From: Solimonas flava DSM 18980
GTDB taxonomy: Bacteria; Pseudomonadota; Gammaproteobacteria; Nevskiales; Nevskiaceae
DNA length: 64,000 nucleotides
Assembly: GCF_000426685.1 (NCBI RefSeq)
Contig: NZ_AUFV01000003.1
Span: 124,001-188,000, forward strand
Direction of reading: 5' to 3'
The translations under genes and the position numbers were made by a program. The notes under the pieces are model-generated. The model was not told the DNA's origin. It searched no databases and saw nothing but the letters and a program-made list of their open reading frames with translations. Positions 8,146 through 18,191 of this stretch are shown here, piece by piece (position 1 is the stretch's first letter; the number at the start of each line of letters is the position of its first letter).

Positions 8146-8316
8146 ATGAGCACCGCCCCGCTGCACGCCCTGAAGAAGTCCGAGACCCGCCGCGGCCGCG
8201 CCGCCGCCGGCGCCGTCCGCCGGCCCGGCGCCACCGAGCGCCTGGCCTTCGCGCTGGCGCTCGCCGCGATCGCGCTCGGCGGCGCCGGCATCGCCCACGC
8301 CCTGCTGGCGCGCTGA
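8146..8316 (+). CDS. 56-residue single-span membrane microprotein
   Basis: A short frame starting ATG with a GGAG ribosome-binding site seven bases upstream. The first about 32 residues are hydrophilic and basic (KKSETRRGR, VRRPG). One hydrophobic helix follows at about 33-54 (LAFALALAAIALGGAGIAHA), and the protein ends in LLAR, so an N-in inner-membrane topology is expected. I recognise no family. It diverges from the MocR regulator, which places it as a possible target. The coding call rests on the ribosome-binding site, the clean helix and context. Confidence 0.55.
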   Translation: MSTAPLHALKKSETRRGRAAAGAVRRPGATERLAFALALAAIALGGAGIAHALLAR

Positions 8317-8329
8317 GACAGGTGCGTCG

Positions 8330-11300
8330 CTACTTGCGCTCGAAGGTGTAGATCACGTCGCCGCCGGACTCGATGCCGGTCTCGGTGCGCACCTTGAAGC
8401 CGCGGCCGATGTCGTACTGCAGGCGGAAGGTGTGGCCGGGCAGGAACAGGCCGATGCCGTAGCTGATGAACAGTTTCGGCGTCAGATACTTGCCGACCGT
8501 GAACATCGCCTGATCGTTGGTCTGGCCGGGCTTGGCGCCGACGCTGATCTGGTCGATGCCGATCTTCGAGCCGAGCTGCTGCGCCAGCCATTCGCCGCCA
8601 ACCAGACCGAGCGAAGTCGCGGCGCCGCCGACCATCTGCTTCTGGTCGGTGCTGGTGGTGTCGGTCAGCGGCTTGCCGAGCACCAGCCAGGCGAGCTGCT
8701 GCTGCTGCGGCATGGTCGGCGTCGAGAACAGCTTGAAGTCCGGCTTCCTCAGCGTGCCGCGCACGTAGAGGCCGACGGTGATCTCGTCGGTCGGCTTGCG
8801 CGTCGCGCGCACCTCCAGCGCCGGCTCGGTGACCGGCCCGCCGCTGAAGATCAGCTTGCCGGTCTCGATCGTCAGGTCCTGGCCGTAGGCCTTGTAGTGC
8901 CCGTCGACGAGGCTGATCTCGCCGCGCGCGCGCGTCGCCACGCCCGGCTCCTCGAGCGCCTGCACCGCGCCCTTGAGCTGCGACTTCAAACCGAAGCCCT
9001 CGAAGTGCACGTCGTCGCCGAGCTTGAGCGTGACGTCGGCGCTGATGCGCAGGTTGCGGCGCTGCTGCGCGCCCGGGTCGTCGCCGACCATGACCTCGTC
9101 GGCACTGGCCGACACGCTGCCGTCGCCGAGCGACTTCGGCGTGATCTGCGCGCGCGGCACCAGCACCGTGCCGGTGACGACCAGGCGCCGCTCGCCGAGC
9201 GTGGCATGCAGATCCGGCGACACCCACAGGCGCGCGTCGCTGGTTTTCAGCGCCTGGAAGTTTTCGCCGCGCGCGCGCAGATCGAACTTCAGCGGATCGA
9301 CGCGCGGGTTGATGTCGCCGCTGACGCGCACCACACCGCCGTCCGAGCTGGCCTCGCCGTCGAGGCGCACGATGCCGTCGCCGGCGGCATCGGCGCGCAG
9401 GCCGATCTGCTGGATCGAGATGCCCGGCGTGACCAGATCGAGCTCGCCGTCGCGCAGTTCGGCGTGGCCCCGCAGGCGGGGATCGGCGAGCGTGCCGCCG
9501 AGCGCGAAATGACCCTCGGCGCGGCCGGCGGCGCGGTTGATCTCGGCGCTGACCAGGCGCAGCCAGGACAGATCGGGCATGTCGATGTCGAGCGTGCCGC
9601 TCAGCGGCCGCGCCGTGAACACCGCGGCCGGCGCCAGCAGCGCCTTGCCGCGCACGGCGCCGGCCGCAAACGGCAGATCGAGTTCGAGCCGGGTGCCGGC
9701 GGCGCCGTCGTCGTCGAGGCTCAGGCGCGCCGGCTTCAGCTCGATCGGCGGCAGACCGCCGAGCTGCCAGTGGCCGGCGCCGGTGGCGGCGTCGAGGCGC
9801 AGGTCGAGCAGGCCCTGCGGGCCGATCTCGGCGAGGCCGCTGGCCTGCAGCACGACGTCGACATTGGCGCCGCCGAGCAGCGGCTGCAGATAGGCGAGCG
9901 CGAAGTCGGACAGGCCGAAGTCGATGCGGCGGATACGGCCGTTGCGCTTGATGGCGGCGCAGGCGCGCGCGCTGCCGCTGTTCCAGCACATCGGTTCGAG
10001 CAGCACGTCGCTGGCGTCGGCACTGAGCGCCGCCGGCTGCTGCAGCGTCCACGCCGCAAGTTCCGGCGGCGCGATGCGGCCGCTGCGGATCTCGCCGCGC
10101 CAGGCCGGCCGCCTGGCATCGAGCGCGCCGTGCGCGGCGAGCTCGACCGTGCCCTGCCCGGTGTCGGCGCGCACGACGATGTCATGGGCCGCGGCCGGCC
10201 CGTGGATCGCCAGGCTCGCCGTGTGCAGCGGCACGCCGACGTCGCCGTCCTGCAGCGCCAGATCGAGGTCGAGCTGCCGCGCCGGATCGACGTCGGCCTT
10301 CAGTGTCGCGGCGGCGACGCGCAGGCCGGCGTAGCCGAGTCCGGCGGCGCGCGCGTCGGCGACGACGTGCGGCAGCGGCAGGGCGCCGCGCACCTGCACG
10401 CGGGCGTGCAGGCTGCCGGCGAGCCCCGGCCAGGCGTCCTCGAGGCGCGGCGCGTCGACGACGGCCTGCGCGTCCAGTGTCGGCAACAGCTGGCCGCGCG
10501 CGTCGAGCTTGACGCTGCCGCTCTGCGCCTTCAGCGTCTCGAAGCTCAGCACCGCGCCGGCGTAGCGACCGCGCGCCTCGGCGGCGAGCGGGTAGCCGCG
10601 CAGCGTCGAGCGTTCGAGACGCGCCGCGAAGCGCACGTCGGGCCGGCCGTCGGCGATCTCGGTACGCGCCTCGAAGCTGCCGTTGACGAGGCCCGGCAGC
10701 GCGTCGAGATAGCGCTCCGGGCGCAGGCCGGCGAAGCGGCCGCTGCCGTCGATGCGCAGGCCGTCGCGCCAGTCGACGTCGACGCGGGCGTGCAGCTCGC
10801 CGCCGAGCGCCTGCACGTCGAGCCTGGCGAGATGCACGGCGCCGAGCGAGCCGGTGCCGCTGGCGCTGAGCTGGAGCGGCAGGCGCGGCAGGCTCAGCGC
10901 GCCGTCGAGATCGAAGACGTAGTCGTCGAGGCGGCCGCGCCAGTGCGCCTGGCCGCCGGCGCTGGCGAGTTCGCCATCCGGCGCCGAAGCGCCGCTGCCG
11001 GCCGGCGGCCAGGCGATCTTCTGCCATTGCAGACGCAGGTCGCCGTCGCTGCCGTAGCCGAAGCGGCCTTCGAGCCGGGCGATCGCGAAGCCCTGCGCGT
11101 GCAGCGGCTGCAGCTCGACGGCATCCGGATGCAGGGTGGCGACGCCGTCGAGACGCGCGCGGCCGACCCAGGGCGTGGTCGCGGCGAGGTGCTGCAGCAC
11201 GACGCGGTCACCGCGCCAGCTGCCGATCAGCGCAATGTCGTCGATCTCGATCGGCGCGCCGCCGGCGACGATGCGCAGCCGGCCGACCGCCGCGTCGCGC

Positions 11301-11728
11301 ACCGCGAGCGCGAACGGCAGCTGCGTGATCGCGCCCTGGTCGGCGCCGGTCGCGGCCGGCGCCGCGGCCGGCGCCGGCTTGACGGTGATCTCGACGCTGG
11401 CCGCGCGCAGGCGTTCGACGTCGAGGCGGCGGCGCGCGAACTGCAGCAGGTCGGCGTCGAGCTCGGCGTCGCGGATGTCGATGTCGACGCTGTCGAGCGT
11501 GATCGACAGCCGCGCCAGCCGCAGCGGTCCCCAGGCGCTGCCGTCGACGCCCTCCGCGTGAATCATGCCGCCGGTCAGGCGCTCGGCGACGCGCAGGCCG
11601 AGCGTCGCGCCCGGCGCGGTGAACAGCACGAACACCAGCGTGCCGACCAGCAGCGCCAGGGCGATGCCGAGCGCGGCGCGCACGACCGCCAGCGCCAGCC
11701 ACAGGCCGTGCCGCAGTGCCGCGCTCAC
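8330..11728 (-). CDS. tamB: Translocation and assembly module subunit TamB
   Basis: Inner-membrane-anchored, periplasm-spanning AsmA-like protein of 1132 residues. One N-terminal signal-anchor helix (about 12-38) precedes a long beta-rich body with AsmA/DUF490 repeats. The conserved C-terminal TamB domain (about 800-1132) ends in VIYTFERK and includes ATRKPTDEITVGLYVRG. With TamA it serves in outer-membrane protein insertion and, as AsmA-family work suggests, phospholipid transfer to the outer membrane. The start overlaps the tamA stop by four bases (ATGA), so the two are translationally coupled. Confidence 0.93.
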   Translation of the reverse strand: MSAALRHGLWLALAVVRAALGIALALLVGTLVFVLFTAPGATLGLRVAERLTGGMIHAEGVDGSAWGPLRLARLSITLDSVDIDIRDAELDADLLQFARRRLDVERLRAASVEITVKPAPAAAPAATGADQGAITQLPFALAVRDAAVGRLRIVAGGAPIEIDDIALIGSWRGDRVVLQHLAATTPWVGRARLDGVATLHPDAVELQPLHAQGFAIARLEGRFGYGSDGDLRLQWQKIAWPPAGSGASAPDGELASAGGQAHWRGRLDDYVFDLDGALSLPRLPLQLSASGTGSLGAVHLARLDVQALGGELHARVDVDWRDGLRIDGSGRFAGLRPERYLDALPGLVNGSFEARTEIADGRPDVRFAARLERSTLRGYPLAAEARGRYAGAVLSFETLKAQSGSVKLDARGQLLPTLDAQAVVDAPRLEDAWPGLAGSLHARVQVRGALPLPHVVADARAAGLGYAGLRVAAATLKADVDPARQLDLDLALQDGDVGVPLHTASLAIHGPAAAHDIVVRADTGQGTVELAAHGALDARRPAWRGEIRSGRIAPPELAAWTLQQPAALSADASDVLLEPMCWNSGSARACAAIKRNGRIRRIDFGLSDFALAYLQPLLGGANVDVVLQASGLAEIGPQGLLDLRLDAATGAGHWQLGGLPPIELKPARLSLDDDGAAGTRLELDLPFAAGAVRGKALLAPAAVFTARPLSGTLDIDMPDLSWLRLVSAEINRAAGRAEGHFALGGTLADPRLRGHAELRDGELDLVTPGISIQQIGLRADAAGDGIVRLDGEASSDGGVVRVSGDINPRVDPLKFDLRARGENFQALKTSDARLWVSPDLHATLGERRLVVTGTVLVPRAQITPKSLGDGSVSASADEVMVGDDPGAQQRRNLRISADVTLKLGDDVHFEGFGLKSQLKGAVQALEEPGVATRARGEISLVDGHYKAYGQDLTIETGKLIFSGGPVTEPALEVRATRKPTDEITVGLYVRGTLRKPDFKLFSTPTMPQQQQLAWLVLGKPLTDTTSTDQKQMVGGAATSLGLVGGEWLAQQLGSKIGIDQISVGAKPGQTNDQAMFTVGKYLTPKLFISYGIGLFLPGHTFRLQYDIGRGFKVRTETGIESGGDVIYTFERK

Positions 11729-13500
11729 AGGCCGATCCTCACGCCGAAGTGCAGACGCACCGGCGACTCGTCGCGATCGAGCGGGTGCGCCAGGTCGATG
11801 CGGATCGAACCGACCGGCGAGCGGTAGCGCAGGCCGGCGCCGACGCCGTAGTGCAGGTCCGGGGCGACGTCGTTGGCGACGCCGCCGCCGTCGCCGAACG
11901 CGGCGACGCCCCAGTTGCCGTAGACAGCGGTCTCGAACTCGACGCTGAAGGTCGTCAGGAAATTGCCGCCGATGATCTGGCCGGCGGCGTTCTCGGGCCC
12001 GAGCGACCGATAGCCGTAGCCGCGCACCGACTCGTCGCCGCCGGCGAAGAAACGCTGCGAAGCCGGCAGGCGCCCGAAATCCTCGACCCAGTTGGCGCCG
12101 TACTCGTAGCGCAGCAGCAGCCGCGAACGGCGCAGCAGCGGCCAGGCGGCCTTGGCGATCGCGTGCGCCTGCACGAAGCTGACGGTCGAGGCGACGTTGT
12201 AGGCGGCGCCGTGCACGTCGGCAAACAGCGACCAGCCCTGGCGCGTGTAGATGCTGTCGTCGAGATCGGCGCGGTTGAGCGTCAGGCCGGGCATCAGCAG
12301 GTCGGCGACCACGGCGTCGTCGGCGCCGAGATTCGAGTTCTCGTGCAGGTATTTCAGGTAGTAGCGGCGCTGCAGCTTGCCGGGCGCGCGCGCCAGCGCG
12401 ATGCCGATGCCGCGCAGGTAACTGGTGCCGGCGTCGTAGTCCTGCTGGCTGATGTTGCCGGTGATCGAGAACAGCTCGCCGGCCTTGTTGCCGACCGGGA
12501 TGCGGTATTCGGCGAGCGCCTGCTCCTTGATCGCCGAGACCTGCGTTTCGAGATGCAGGGTATGGCCGTGATCGTTGAGGCGCCGGAAGTCGGCGCCGAC
12601 CGAGCCGCGCGGCCCGGTATCGGTGCCGTAGCCGAGACCGAAGTCGTAGCGCTGCGTCTTGCGCGGCAGGGTGTGGATGATGATCGGCACGCGATGATCG
12701 ACCGCGGCCTCGCGGTCGGGCACGATCTCGACGTTGTCGAAGTAGCCGAGATCGCCGAGCGCGAACTGCGTGTCGAGCAGCTGCTGCGGATCGTAGACGG
12801 CGCCCGGCCGGATCGGCACGTAGCGGCGCAGGAAGCCGTCGTCGAGCGGGTGCGCTTCCTGCTGCACGACCGTGAACTCGCCGAAACGGTACTGCGGGCC
12901 GGTCTCGAAGTGCAGCACCGCTTCGGCGCTGTTGTCGGACGGTTTCACGCGCAGCTCCGACAGCACGTAGTGCGCGTCGAGGTAGCCCTTGGCGTAGGCG
13001 GCGCTCGACAGCACGGCCTTGGCCTCGTCGTAGTCGCTGTGCAGCAGCGGCCGGCCGGCGGCGAGGCGCCGGCGCATGCGCCGCTCCTCGTCGGCGAAGT
13101 CGCCGGCCCCCTCGCCGGCGATCTCGATGTCGACCGCCGCCAGCGTGGTGCGCGGGCCCGGGTCGATGACGTAGGTCGCCCGCCAGTTCGGCGCCGCGCC
13201 TTCCAGGCGCATGTCGATGAACGGGTTGTAGTAGCCGAACGGGCGCAGCGATTCGCGCAGCTCGGGACCGGCCTGGCGGTTCAGATGCTCGACCGCGGCC
13301 TGGTCGAGATCCTTGCGATGTGCCTCGTCGCGGATCGTCAGATAGGCCTCGGCGTTGCTCTTCATCTCGCCGCCGACGCCGCGCACGTCCACCTCGATGT
13401 CAGCCCTCGCCGCCAGCGGCATCAGCAACAGGCAGCAGAGGACGGCGCGGACAGGGAACACGGGCAGGGGATGGTGGTTCCGATCACGGCAGGACGGCAC
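11725..13500 (-). CDS. tamA: Translocation and assembly module subunit TamA (Omp85 family)
   Basis: Outer-membrane Omp85-family protein, 591 residues as predicted. A signal peptide is visible (PVRAVLCCLLLMPLAARA, about 16-33), followed by POTRA domains (about 34-270) and a 16-strand barrel that ends HFGVRIGL. The barrel motif GDESVRGYGYRSLGP corresponds to the conserved VRGF/Y lid-lock loop. It partners TamB, encoded immediately downstream with a four-base overlap. The exact N-terminus is uncertain; an in-frame later start would still keep the signal peptide. Confidence 0.92.
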   Translation of the reverse strand: MPSCRDRNHHPLPVFPVRAVLCCLLLMPLAARADIEVDVRGVGGEMKSNAEAYLTIRDEAHRKDLDQAAVEHLNRQAGPELRESLRPFGYYNPFIDMRLEGAAPNWRATYVIDPGPRTTLAAVDIEIAGEGAGDFADEERRMRRRLAAGRPLLHSDYDEAKAVLSSAAYAKGYLDAHYVLSELRVKPSDNSAEAVLHFETGPQYRFGEFTVVQQEAHPLDDGFLRRYVPIRPGAVYDPQQLLDTQFALGDLGYFDNVEIVPDREAAVDHRVPIIIHTLPRKTQRYDFGLGYGTDTGPRGSVGADFRRLNDHGHTLHLETQVSAIKEQALAEYRIPVGNKAGELFSITGNISQQDYDAGTSYLRGIGIALARAPGKLQRRYYLKYLHENSNLGADDAVVADLLMPGLTLNRADLDDSIYTRQGWSLFADVHGAAYNVASTVSFVQAHAIAKAAWPLLRRSRLLLRYEYGANWVEDFGRLPASQRFFAGGDESVRGYGYRSLGPENAAGQIIGGNFLTTFSVEFETAVYGNWGVAAFGDGGGVANDVAPDLHYGVGAGLRYRSPVGSIRIDLAHPLDRDESPVRLHFGVRIGL

Positions 13501-13588
13501 GGGCTGGCAGTATTATCCATCCGCACCCCGGACAAAACTGCGCGCCGCGCGCCGGGTGCCCGCGAGCCGATTCGCCGAGGATGTCCGA

Positions 13589-14383
13589 ATGAACCCGATG
13601 ACGTTGTATGTCGGCAGCAAGAGGCTGTCGTCGTGGTCCCTGCGGCCCTGGCTGCTGATGCAGCACCACGAACTGCCGTTCAGCGAGATCGTGATCCCGC
13701 TCGACACGCCCGAAACCCGCTCGCGCGTGCTCGCGCACTCGCCGAGCGGCCGCGTGCCGGTGCTGGTGCACGGCGACATCCGCGTCTGGGAATCGCTGGC
13801 GATCTGCGAATACCTGGCCGAGACCTTCGCGCTGCCGGGCGCCTGGCCGCTGCTGCCGGCGGCGCGCGCGCTGGCGCGCTCGATCGCGCACGAGATGCAC
13901 GCCGGCTTCGCCGACCTGCGCCGCGAGCTGCCGTTCAACGCCTGCCGCGAGCCGGAGCGCACGACGATCTCGGCCGCCGCCGAGGCCGACATCGCGCGCG
14001 TGCGCCAGATCTGGCGCGAGGCGCGCCGCGAGCACGGCCGCGACGGCGAATGGCTGTTCGGCAAGTTCGGCATCGTCGACGCCATGTACGCGCCGGTCGC
14101 GGTGCGCTTCTTCATCTACGACGTCCCGCTCGACGGCGCCGAGCGCGACTACATGCACAGCGTGATCCTGCACCCGGCCGTGCAGCAGTGGATGGAGGCG
14201 GCGACGCTGGAAGCGCCCGACGCCGGCTCGCCGCTCGAACGCACGCAGGAAGTGCCGCTGGAGCTCGCCGCCGCCGAAGTCGCAGCGGGAGCGGCGCCGG
14301 CGCCGGCCGTCGAGCCCGCCGCCCAGGCAGCGCCACGGCCGGAGCTGCCGAAAGTGCGTTCGTTCCAGCTGCCGAGCGACTGA
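13589..14383 (+). CDS. Glutathione S-transferase family protein
   Basis: 264 residues. A thioredoxin-like N-terminal domain (about 4-80) has SKRLSSWSLRPW where the glutathione-activating serine is expected and the cis-proline segment GRVPVLVHG. An alpha-helical C-terminal domain follows (about 90-220). The last about 45 residues are an unusual Ala/Pro/Glu-rich tail ending PKVRSFQLPSD. The ATG at 13589 follows a GAGGA ribosome-binding site at seven bases; longer in-frame extensions have none. Substrate unknown; probably cytosolic detoxification or maleylacetoacetate-isomerase-like chemistry. Confidence 0.88.
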   Translation: MNPMTLYVGSKRLSSWSLRPWLLMQHHELPFSEIVIPLDTPETRSRVLAHSPSGRVPVLVHGDIRVWESLAICEYLAETFALPGAWPLLPAARALARSIAHEMHAGFADLRRELPFNACREPERTTISAAAEADIARVRQIWREARREHGRDGEWLFGKFGIVDAMYAPVAVRFFIYDVPLDGAERDYMHSVILHPAVQQWMEAATLEAPDAGSPLERTQEVPLELAAAEVAAGAAPAPAVEPAAQAAPRPELPKVRSFQLPSD

Positions 14384-14415
14384 GCCGGGCCGTGGCCGGC
14401 GCCGCCGATCCGCGC

Positions 14416-15240
14416 ATGCAGGGCGTACCGGACGCGTTCGAGCATCGCCCCGACCACGCCGAGTTCCGCCGCCCGGCGCACCGCGCCGGCGTCGAGCTGT
14501 ACCGCGCGCACATCGTGCGCCATGCCTTCGAGCCGCATGCGCACGAGGCCTACGGCATCGGCGCGATCGAGGCCGGCGTCGAGCGCTTCCGCTACCGCGG
14601 CGGCGAGCATCTGGCGCCGCCCGGCTCGCTGGTGCTGATGAATCCCGACGAACTGCACACCGGCCGCGCCGACAGCGCAGACGGCTGGCGCTACCGCATG
14701 ATCTATCTCGAACGCGAGGCCGTCGAACGCATCAGCGGCGAAACCGGCTGGTGGTTTGAGGACGCGGTGCGCGAGGACCGCGCCGCCGCCGGCCGGCTGA
14801 CCGCGCTGCTCGACGGGCTGTGGCGGGCGCGCGAGCCGCTCGCCTTCGACAGCCTGCTGCACGGCCTGTGCGCGCAGCTGCGCCCGCACGCGCGCGTCGC
14901 ACGACCGGCGCCGGCGTCGGCGGCGCCGCGCTTCAGTGCGGTCATCGACTATCTGCACGCCCACCTCGACCGGCGCCTGACGCTCGACGAGCTGGCCGCC
15001 GTCGCCGGCCTGAGCCCGTTCCACTTCCTGCGCGCGTTTCGCGCCCGGCACGGCGTCACGCCGCAGCAGATGCTGATGGCGCTGCGCCTCGCCGCGGCCA
15101 AACGCCGGCTCGCCGCCGGCCAGGCGCCGGCCGCGGTCGCCGCCGCCTGCGGCCTCGCCGACCAGGCCCACCTGACGCGAGCCTTTCTGCGCCGCTACGG
15201 CATCACCCCCGGCCATTACCAGCGCCAGCTGCGCGGCTGA
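14416..15240 (+). CDS. AraC-family transcriptional regulator
   Basis: 274 residues from the ATG at 14416 (a GTG at 14392 would add eight). The N-terminal half is a cupin-like AraC ligand-binding domain (HAFEPHAHEAYGIGAIEAG). The C-terminal half carries two helix-turn-helix motifs: LTLDELAAVAGLSPFHFLRA, and AACGLADQAHLTRAF followed by YGITPGHYQ. It lies 62 bases before a DMT exporter gene on the same strand. AraC-exporter pairs of this kind are common, with the regulator controlling the exporter. The inducer is unknown. Confidence 0.88.
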   Translation: MQGVPDAFEHRPDHAEFRRPAHRAGVELYRAHIVRHAFEPHAHEAYGIGAIEAGVERFRYRGGEHLAPPGSLVLMNPDELHTGRADSADGWRYRMIYLEREAVERISGETGWWFEDAVREDRAAAGRLTALLDGLWRAREPLAFDSLLHGLCAQLRPHARVARPAPASAAPRFSAVIDYLHAHLDRRLTLDELAAVAGLSPFHFLRAFRARHGVTPQQMLMALRLAAAKRRLAAGQAPAAVAAACGLADQAHLTRAFLRRYGITPGHYQRQLRG

Positions 15241-15302
15241 TCCGCGCCGACCGCAATCTGCGACAAGACCGCGGCCGGTCCGGCACCTAGACTGCGCGCG
15301 CC

Positions 15303-16277
15303 ATGTGGATCGGAACCCTTTACGCGCTCGCCGCCGGCCTGATGTGGGGGCTGGTGTTCATCAACCCCGTGCTGCTGGCGGAATACCCGCCGGTGCTGCT
15401 GTCGGTCGGCCGCTACCTGGCGTTCGGCATGCTGGCGCTCGGCCTCGCCTGGTTCGACCGCGCGACGCTGCGCGGGCTCGCGCGCGCCGACTGGATCGAG
15501 GCACTCAAGCTGACCGCGGTCGGCAACCTGCTCTATTACTCGTGCCTGGCCGCGGCGATCCAGCGCGCCGGCGCGCCGCTGCCGACGATGATCATCGGCA
15601 CGCTGCCAGTGGTCATCGCGATCGCCGCCAACCTGCGCGACGCGCATCGCGACGGCCAGCTGCCGTGGGCGCAGCTGGCGCCGTCGCTGCTGCTGCTGTC
15701 GGCCGGCATCGCCTGCGTCAACCGCGCCGAGTGGGAGGCGCTGCGCGCCGCACCCGGCGCCGATCTGCTGCGCTATGCCAGCGGCGCGCTGCTGGCGCTG
15801 GTCTCGGTCGCCTGCTGGACCTGGTATCCGCTGCGCAATGCCGACTGGCTGCGTCGCCATCCGGACCGCAGCCCGCGCGGCTGGGCGACCGCGCAGGGAC
15901 TGGCGACGCTGCCGCTGGCGCTCGCCGGCTACGCGCTGCTGTGGCTGGCGATGCCGCAGCTGCGCGCCGGTTTCGAGATGCCGCTCGGGCCGCGGCCGTG
16001 GTTCTTCGTCGCCATGATGGTGACGATCGGCCTGTGCGCGTCCTGGCTCGGCACGCTGTGCTGGAACGCCGCCAGCCAGCGCCTGCCGACCGCGCTGGCC
16101 GGCCAGCTGATCGTGTTCGAGACGCTGGCGGCGCTGGCCTACGCCTATCTGCTGCGCGGCCAGTGGCCGCCGGCGCTGACGCTGCTCGGCGTCGCGCTGC
16201 TGGTCGCCGGCGTGCTGTGGGCGACGCGCATCCAGCCGCGCGCGCTGCCGGCCGCCGGACCGGTGGCCGGCGGCTGA
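15303..16277 (+). CDS. DMT/EamA-family transporter
   Basis: 324 residues with about ten hydrophobic helices and two EamA repeats (about 4-140 and 155-315), the drug/metabolite transporter layout. Such proteins export amino acids or other small metabolites across the inner membrane. The start ATG lies only a few bases after a -10-like TAGACT (15288-15293), and no ribosome-binding site is visible, so the message may be nearly leaderless. The adjacent AraC gene is the likely regulator. Substrate unknown. Confidence 0.88.
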   Translation: MWIGTLYALAAGLMWGLVFINPVLLAEYPPVLLSVGRYLAFGMLALGLAWFDRATLRGLARADWIEALKLTAVGNLLYYSCLAAAIQRAGAPLPTMIIGTLPVVIAIAANLRDAHRDGQLPWAQLAPSLLLLSAGIACVNRAEWEALRAAPGADLLRYASGALLALVSVACWTWYPLRNADWLRRHPDRSPRGWATAQGLATLPLALAGYALLWLAMPQLRAGFEMPLGPRPWFFVAMMVTIGLCASWLGTLCWNAASQRLPTALAGQLIVFETLAALAYAYLLRGQWPPALTLLGVALLVAGVLWATRIQPRALPAAGPVAGG

Positions 16278-16293
16278 GGGACCGGCGCGCCGC

Positions 16294-17322
16294 TCAGGGT
16301 CCGCGCCGCGGCAGCGGCGCGTCCGCCGGCTCCGTCGCCGCCGGCGCGCCATAGGCACGTACCTCGAAGCCGCGCGCGCGCAGCGCCGCCAGCAGGCCGT
16401 CGGCGCCGACCAGATGGGCGGCGCCGACCACCACCAGCTGCGGCGCGCTGCCTTCGAGGCGCGCGGCGAGGCCCGGCAGCCAGGCGCGGTTGCGCGCGGC
16501 GAGCAGGCGCTCGTAGAGATCCGGGAAATCGCGGCGCATCTCGACGACCAGGGTTTCGACGAAGGCCACGTCGCCGCTCTGCCAGGCCTTGAGCAGCGCC
16601 TCGGGCTGCTCGGCCGGATCGTCGGCCTCGTCGAGCGTCGCGGCGAGGAACTCGCGTCCCATCTGCGCGCCCATGCCGGAAAAAAGGCGCAGGTGCTCGC
16701 GCGGAGCCTCGAACCACTCGACCGTCTTGTTGTCGTCGACGGCGCGCTGGTAGAAGGTCTGGTCGAGCCCGAGCGCGGCGTCGAAGCCCTGCTCGTGGAA
16801 GCTGAAGACGTCGAAGGTCAGCGCGCAGAACCAGGCGGCGTACGGATCGCAGACGCTGGCCGACAGCCCGTAAGCGCGGGCGCGGGCCTGCACGCGCTCG
16901 TACAGCGCCTTCGGAATCTCGCCGGCGAGACCGCCGTCGACGCGCGCCGCGGCGAGCAGATCCTTCTGCATCTCCGGCGCGTCGAGCGCGCCGAGATCGC
17001 TTTCGAACACCAGCGTGTCGGCGCGCGCGTAGGCGTCTTCCAGCGCCTTCGGCAGCGGATGCGCGGCCTGCGGCAGCAGGTGCACCGAGCCGAGCAGGTA
17101 GTGCGTGGCGCCGCGGCCGCGCACTTCCCACAGGAACGGCGCCGCCGCGGTGGTCGGCGCCGCAGCCGCCGACGGCGCAGCCGGTGCGGCGGCCGGCGCC
17201 GGCGCGGCGGCACCGAGCAGCGCGAGCGCGAGCAGCAGGCCGGCCAGCAAAAAGCCCCCGCGGCCGGCGAGGCGACGGGGGCTGGCGTGTGACGCGCCGA
17301 TCGGCAGCAGGCTGCGCATCAT
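16294..17322 (-). CDS. TraB/GumN-family protein
   Basis: 342 residues. A basic N-terminus and hydrophobic helix (about 22-42) form a signal peptide or anchor, followed by an Ala/Pro-rich linker. The TraB/GumN domain starts at [20 protein letters not shown], with the family GxxH motif, and ends with the second conserved motif [15 protein letters not shown]. The family is related to Tiki metalloproteases and is often periplasmic in bacteria; its role is not established. The start ATG overlaps the ttcA stop (ATGA), so it is coupled to ttcA. Confidence 0.85.
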   Translation of the reverse strand: MMRSLLPIGASHASPRRLAGRGGFLLAGLLLALALLGAAAPAPAAAPAAPSAAAAPTTAAAPFLWEVRGRGATHYLLGSVHLLPQAAHPLPKALEDAYARADTLVFESDLGALDAPEMQKDLLAAARVDGGLAGEIPKALYERVQARARAYGLSASVCDPYAAWFCALTFDVFSFHEQGFDAALGLDQTFYQRAVDDNKTVEWFEAPREHLRLFSGMGAQMGREFLAATLDEADDPAEQPEALLKAWQSGDVAFVETLVVEMRRDFPDLYERLLAARNRAWLPGLAARLEGSAPQLVVVGAAHLVGADGLLAALRARGFEVRAYGAPAATEPADAPLPRRGP

Positions 17323-18191
17323 GGGGCGGCGTCCGCGCCGGGCATCAGCCAGTCGGTGCGTGCCGCCGCGTCGCCGCCGAGACCGGCGAAGTCGAACAGC
17401 TTCGGGTCGGCGAGCTGCGAGGGCGCGACATTGGTCAGCGAGGCGAACACTTGCTCGATGCGGGCCGGATGTTCCTTTTCCCAAGCGTCCATCATCCGGC
17501 GGACCTGCTTGCGCTGCAATTGCTCCTGCGAGCCGCAGAGATTGCACGGGATGATCGGGAAGCCCTTGAGCGTGGCGTACTCGGCGATGTCGCGCTCGCG
17601 GCAGTACGCGAGCGGCCGGATCAGCACGTTGCGGCCGTCGTCGGACTGCAGCTTCGGCGGCATCGCCGCGAGCTTGCCGCCGTGGAACAGGTTGAGGAAG
17701 AAGGTCGCGACGATGTCGTCCTTGTGATGGCCGAGCGCGATCTTGGTGTAGCCGTGCTCGGCGGCGTAGCTGTACAGCGCGCCGCGGCGCAGCCGCGAGC
17801 ACAGCGAGCACATGGTCTTGCCTTCCGGGATCACGCGCTTGACGACCGAATACGTGTCCTGCTCGATGATGTGCCAGTCGACGCCGATCGACTGCAGGTA
17901 TTCCGGCAGCACGTGCTCGGGAAAGCCCGGCTGCTTCTGGTCGAGGTTGACCGCGGTGATCGAGAACTTGACCGGTGCCTTGGCCTGCAGCTGCAGCAGG
18001 ACGTCGAGCATCGTGTAGCTGTCCTTGCCGCCCGACAGGCAGACCATCACGCGATCGCCGTCGACGATCATGTTGTAATCCATGATCGCCTGGCCGACCT
18101 GGCGGCGCAGACGCTTGGCGAGCTTGTTCTGCTCGCGCTTGTCTTCGGGCGGGGCGACGCCGGCGGGGACGTCATCGGCAACGGCGGACAT
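17319..18191 (-). CDS. ttcA: tRNA 2-thiocytidine(32) biosynthesis protein TtcA
   Basis: Cytosolic iron-sulfur tRNA thiolase of 290 residues that makes s2C at position 32. The PP-loop ATP-binding motif [12 protein letters not shown] is near the N-terminus. Two CxxC pairs ([10 protein letters not shown] and PCNLCGSQ) supply the Fe-S cluster ligands. The start is the ATG at 18191, giving MSAVADDV and matching family length; an upstream in-frame extension runs into the divergent promoter region. Its stop overlaps the following TraB/GumN gene by four bases. Confidence 0.93.
   Translation of the reverse strand: MSAVADDVPAGVAPPEDKREQNKLAKRLRRQVGQAIMDYNMIVDGDRVMVCLSGGKDSYTMLDVLLQLQAKAPVKFSITAVNLDQKQPGFPEHVLPEYLQSIGVDWHIIEQDTYSVVKRVIPEGKTMCSLCSRLRRGALYSYAAEHGYTKIALGHHKDDIVATFFLNLFHGGKLAAMPPKLQSDDGRNVLIRPLAYCRERDIAEYATLKGFPIIPCNLCGSQEQLQRKQVRRMMDAWEKEHPARIEQVFASLTNVAPSQLADPKLFDFAGLGGDAAARTDWLMPGADAAP

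Noticed and set aside
8432-11827. An 1131-codon plus-strand open frame opposite tamB
   Set aside because: Same cause. The translation is low-complexity, and tamB and tamA account for the region with coupled starts.
16294-17811. A single 505-codon frame joining the TraB/GumN gene with sequence inside ttcA
   Set aside because: The N-terminal extension is out-of-frame ttcA; the ATGA junction at 17322 gives a normal signal peptide and family start.
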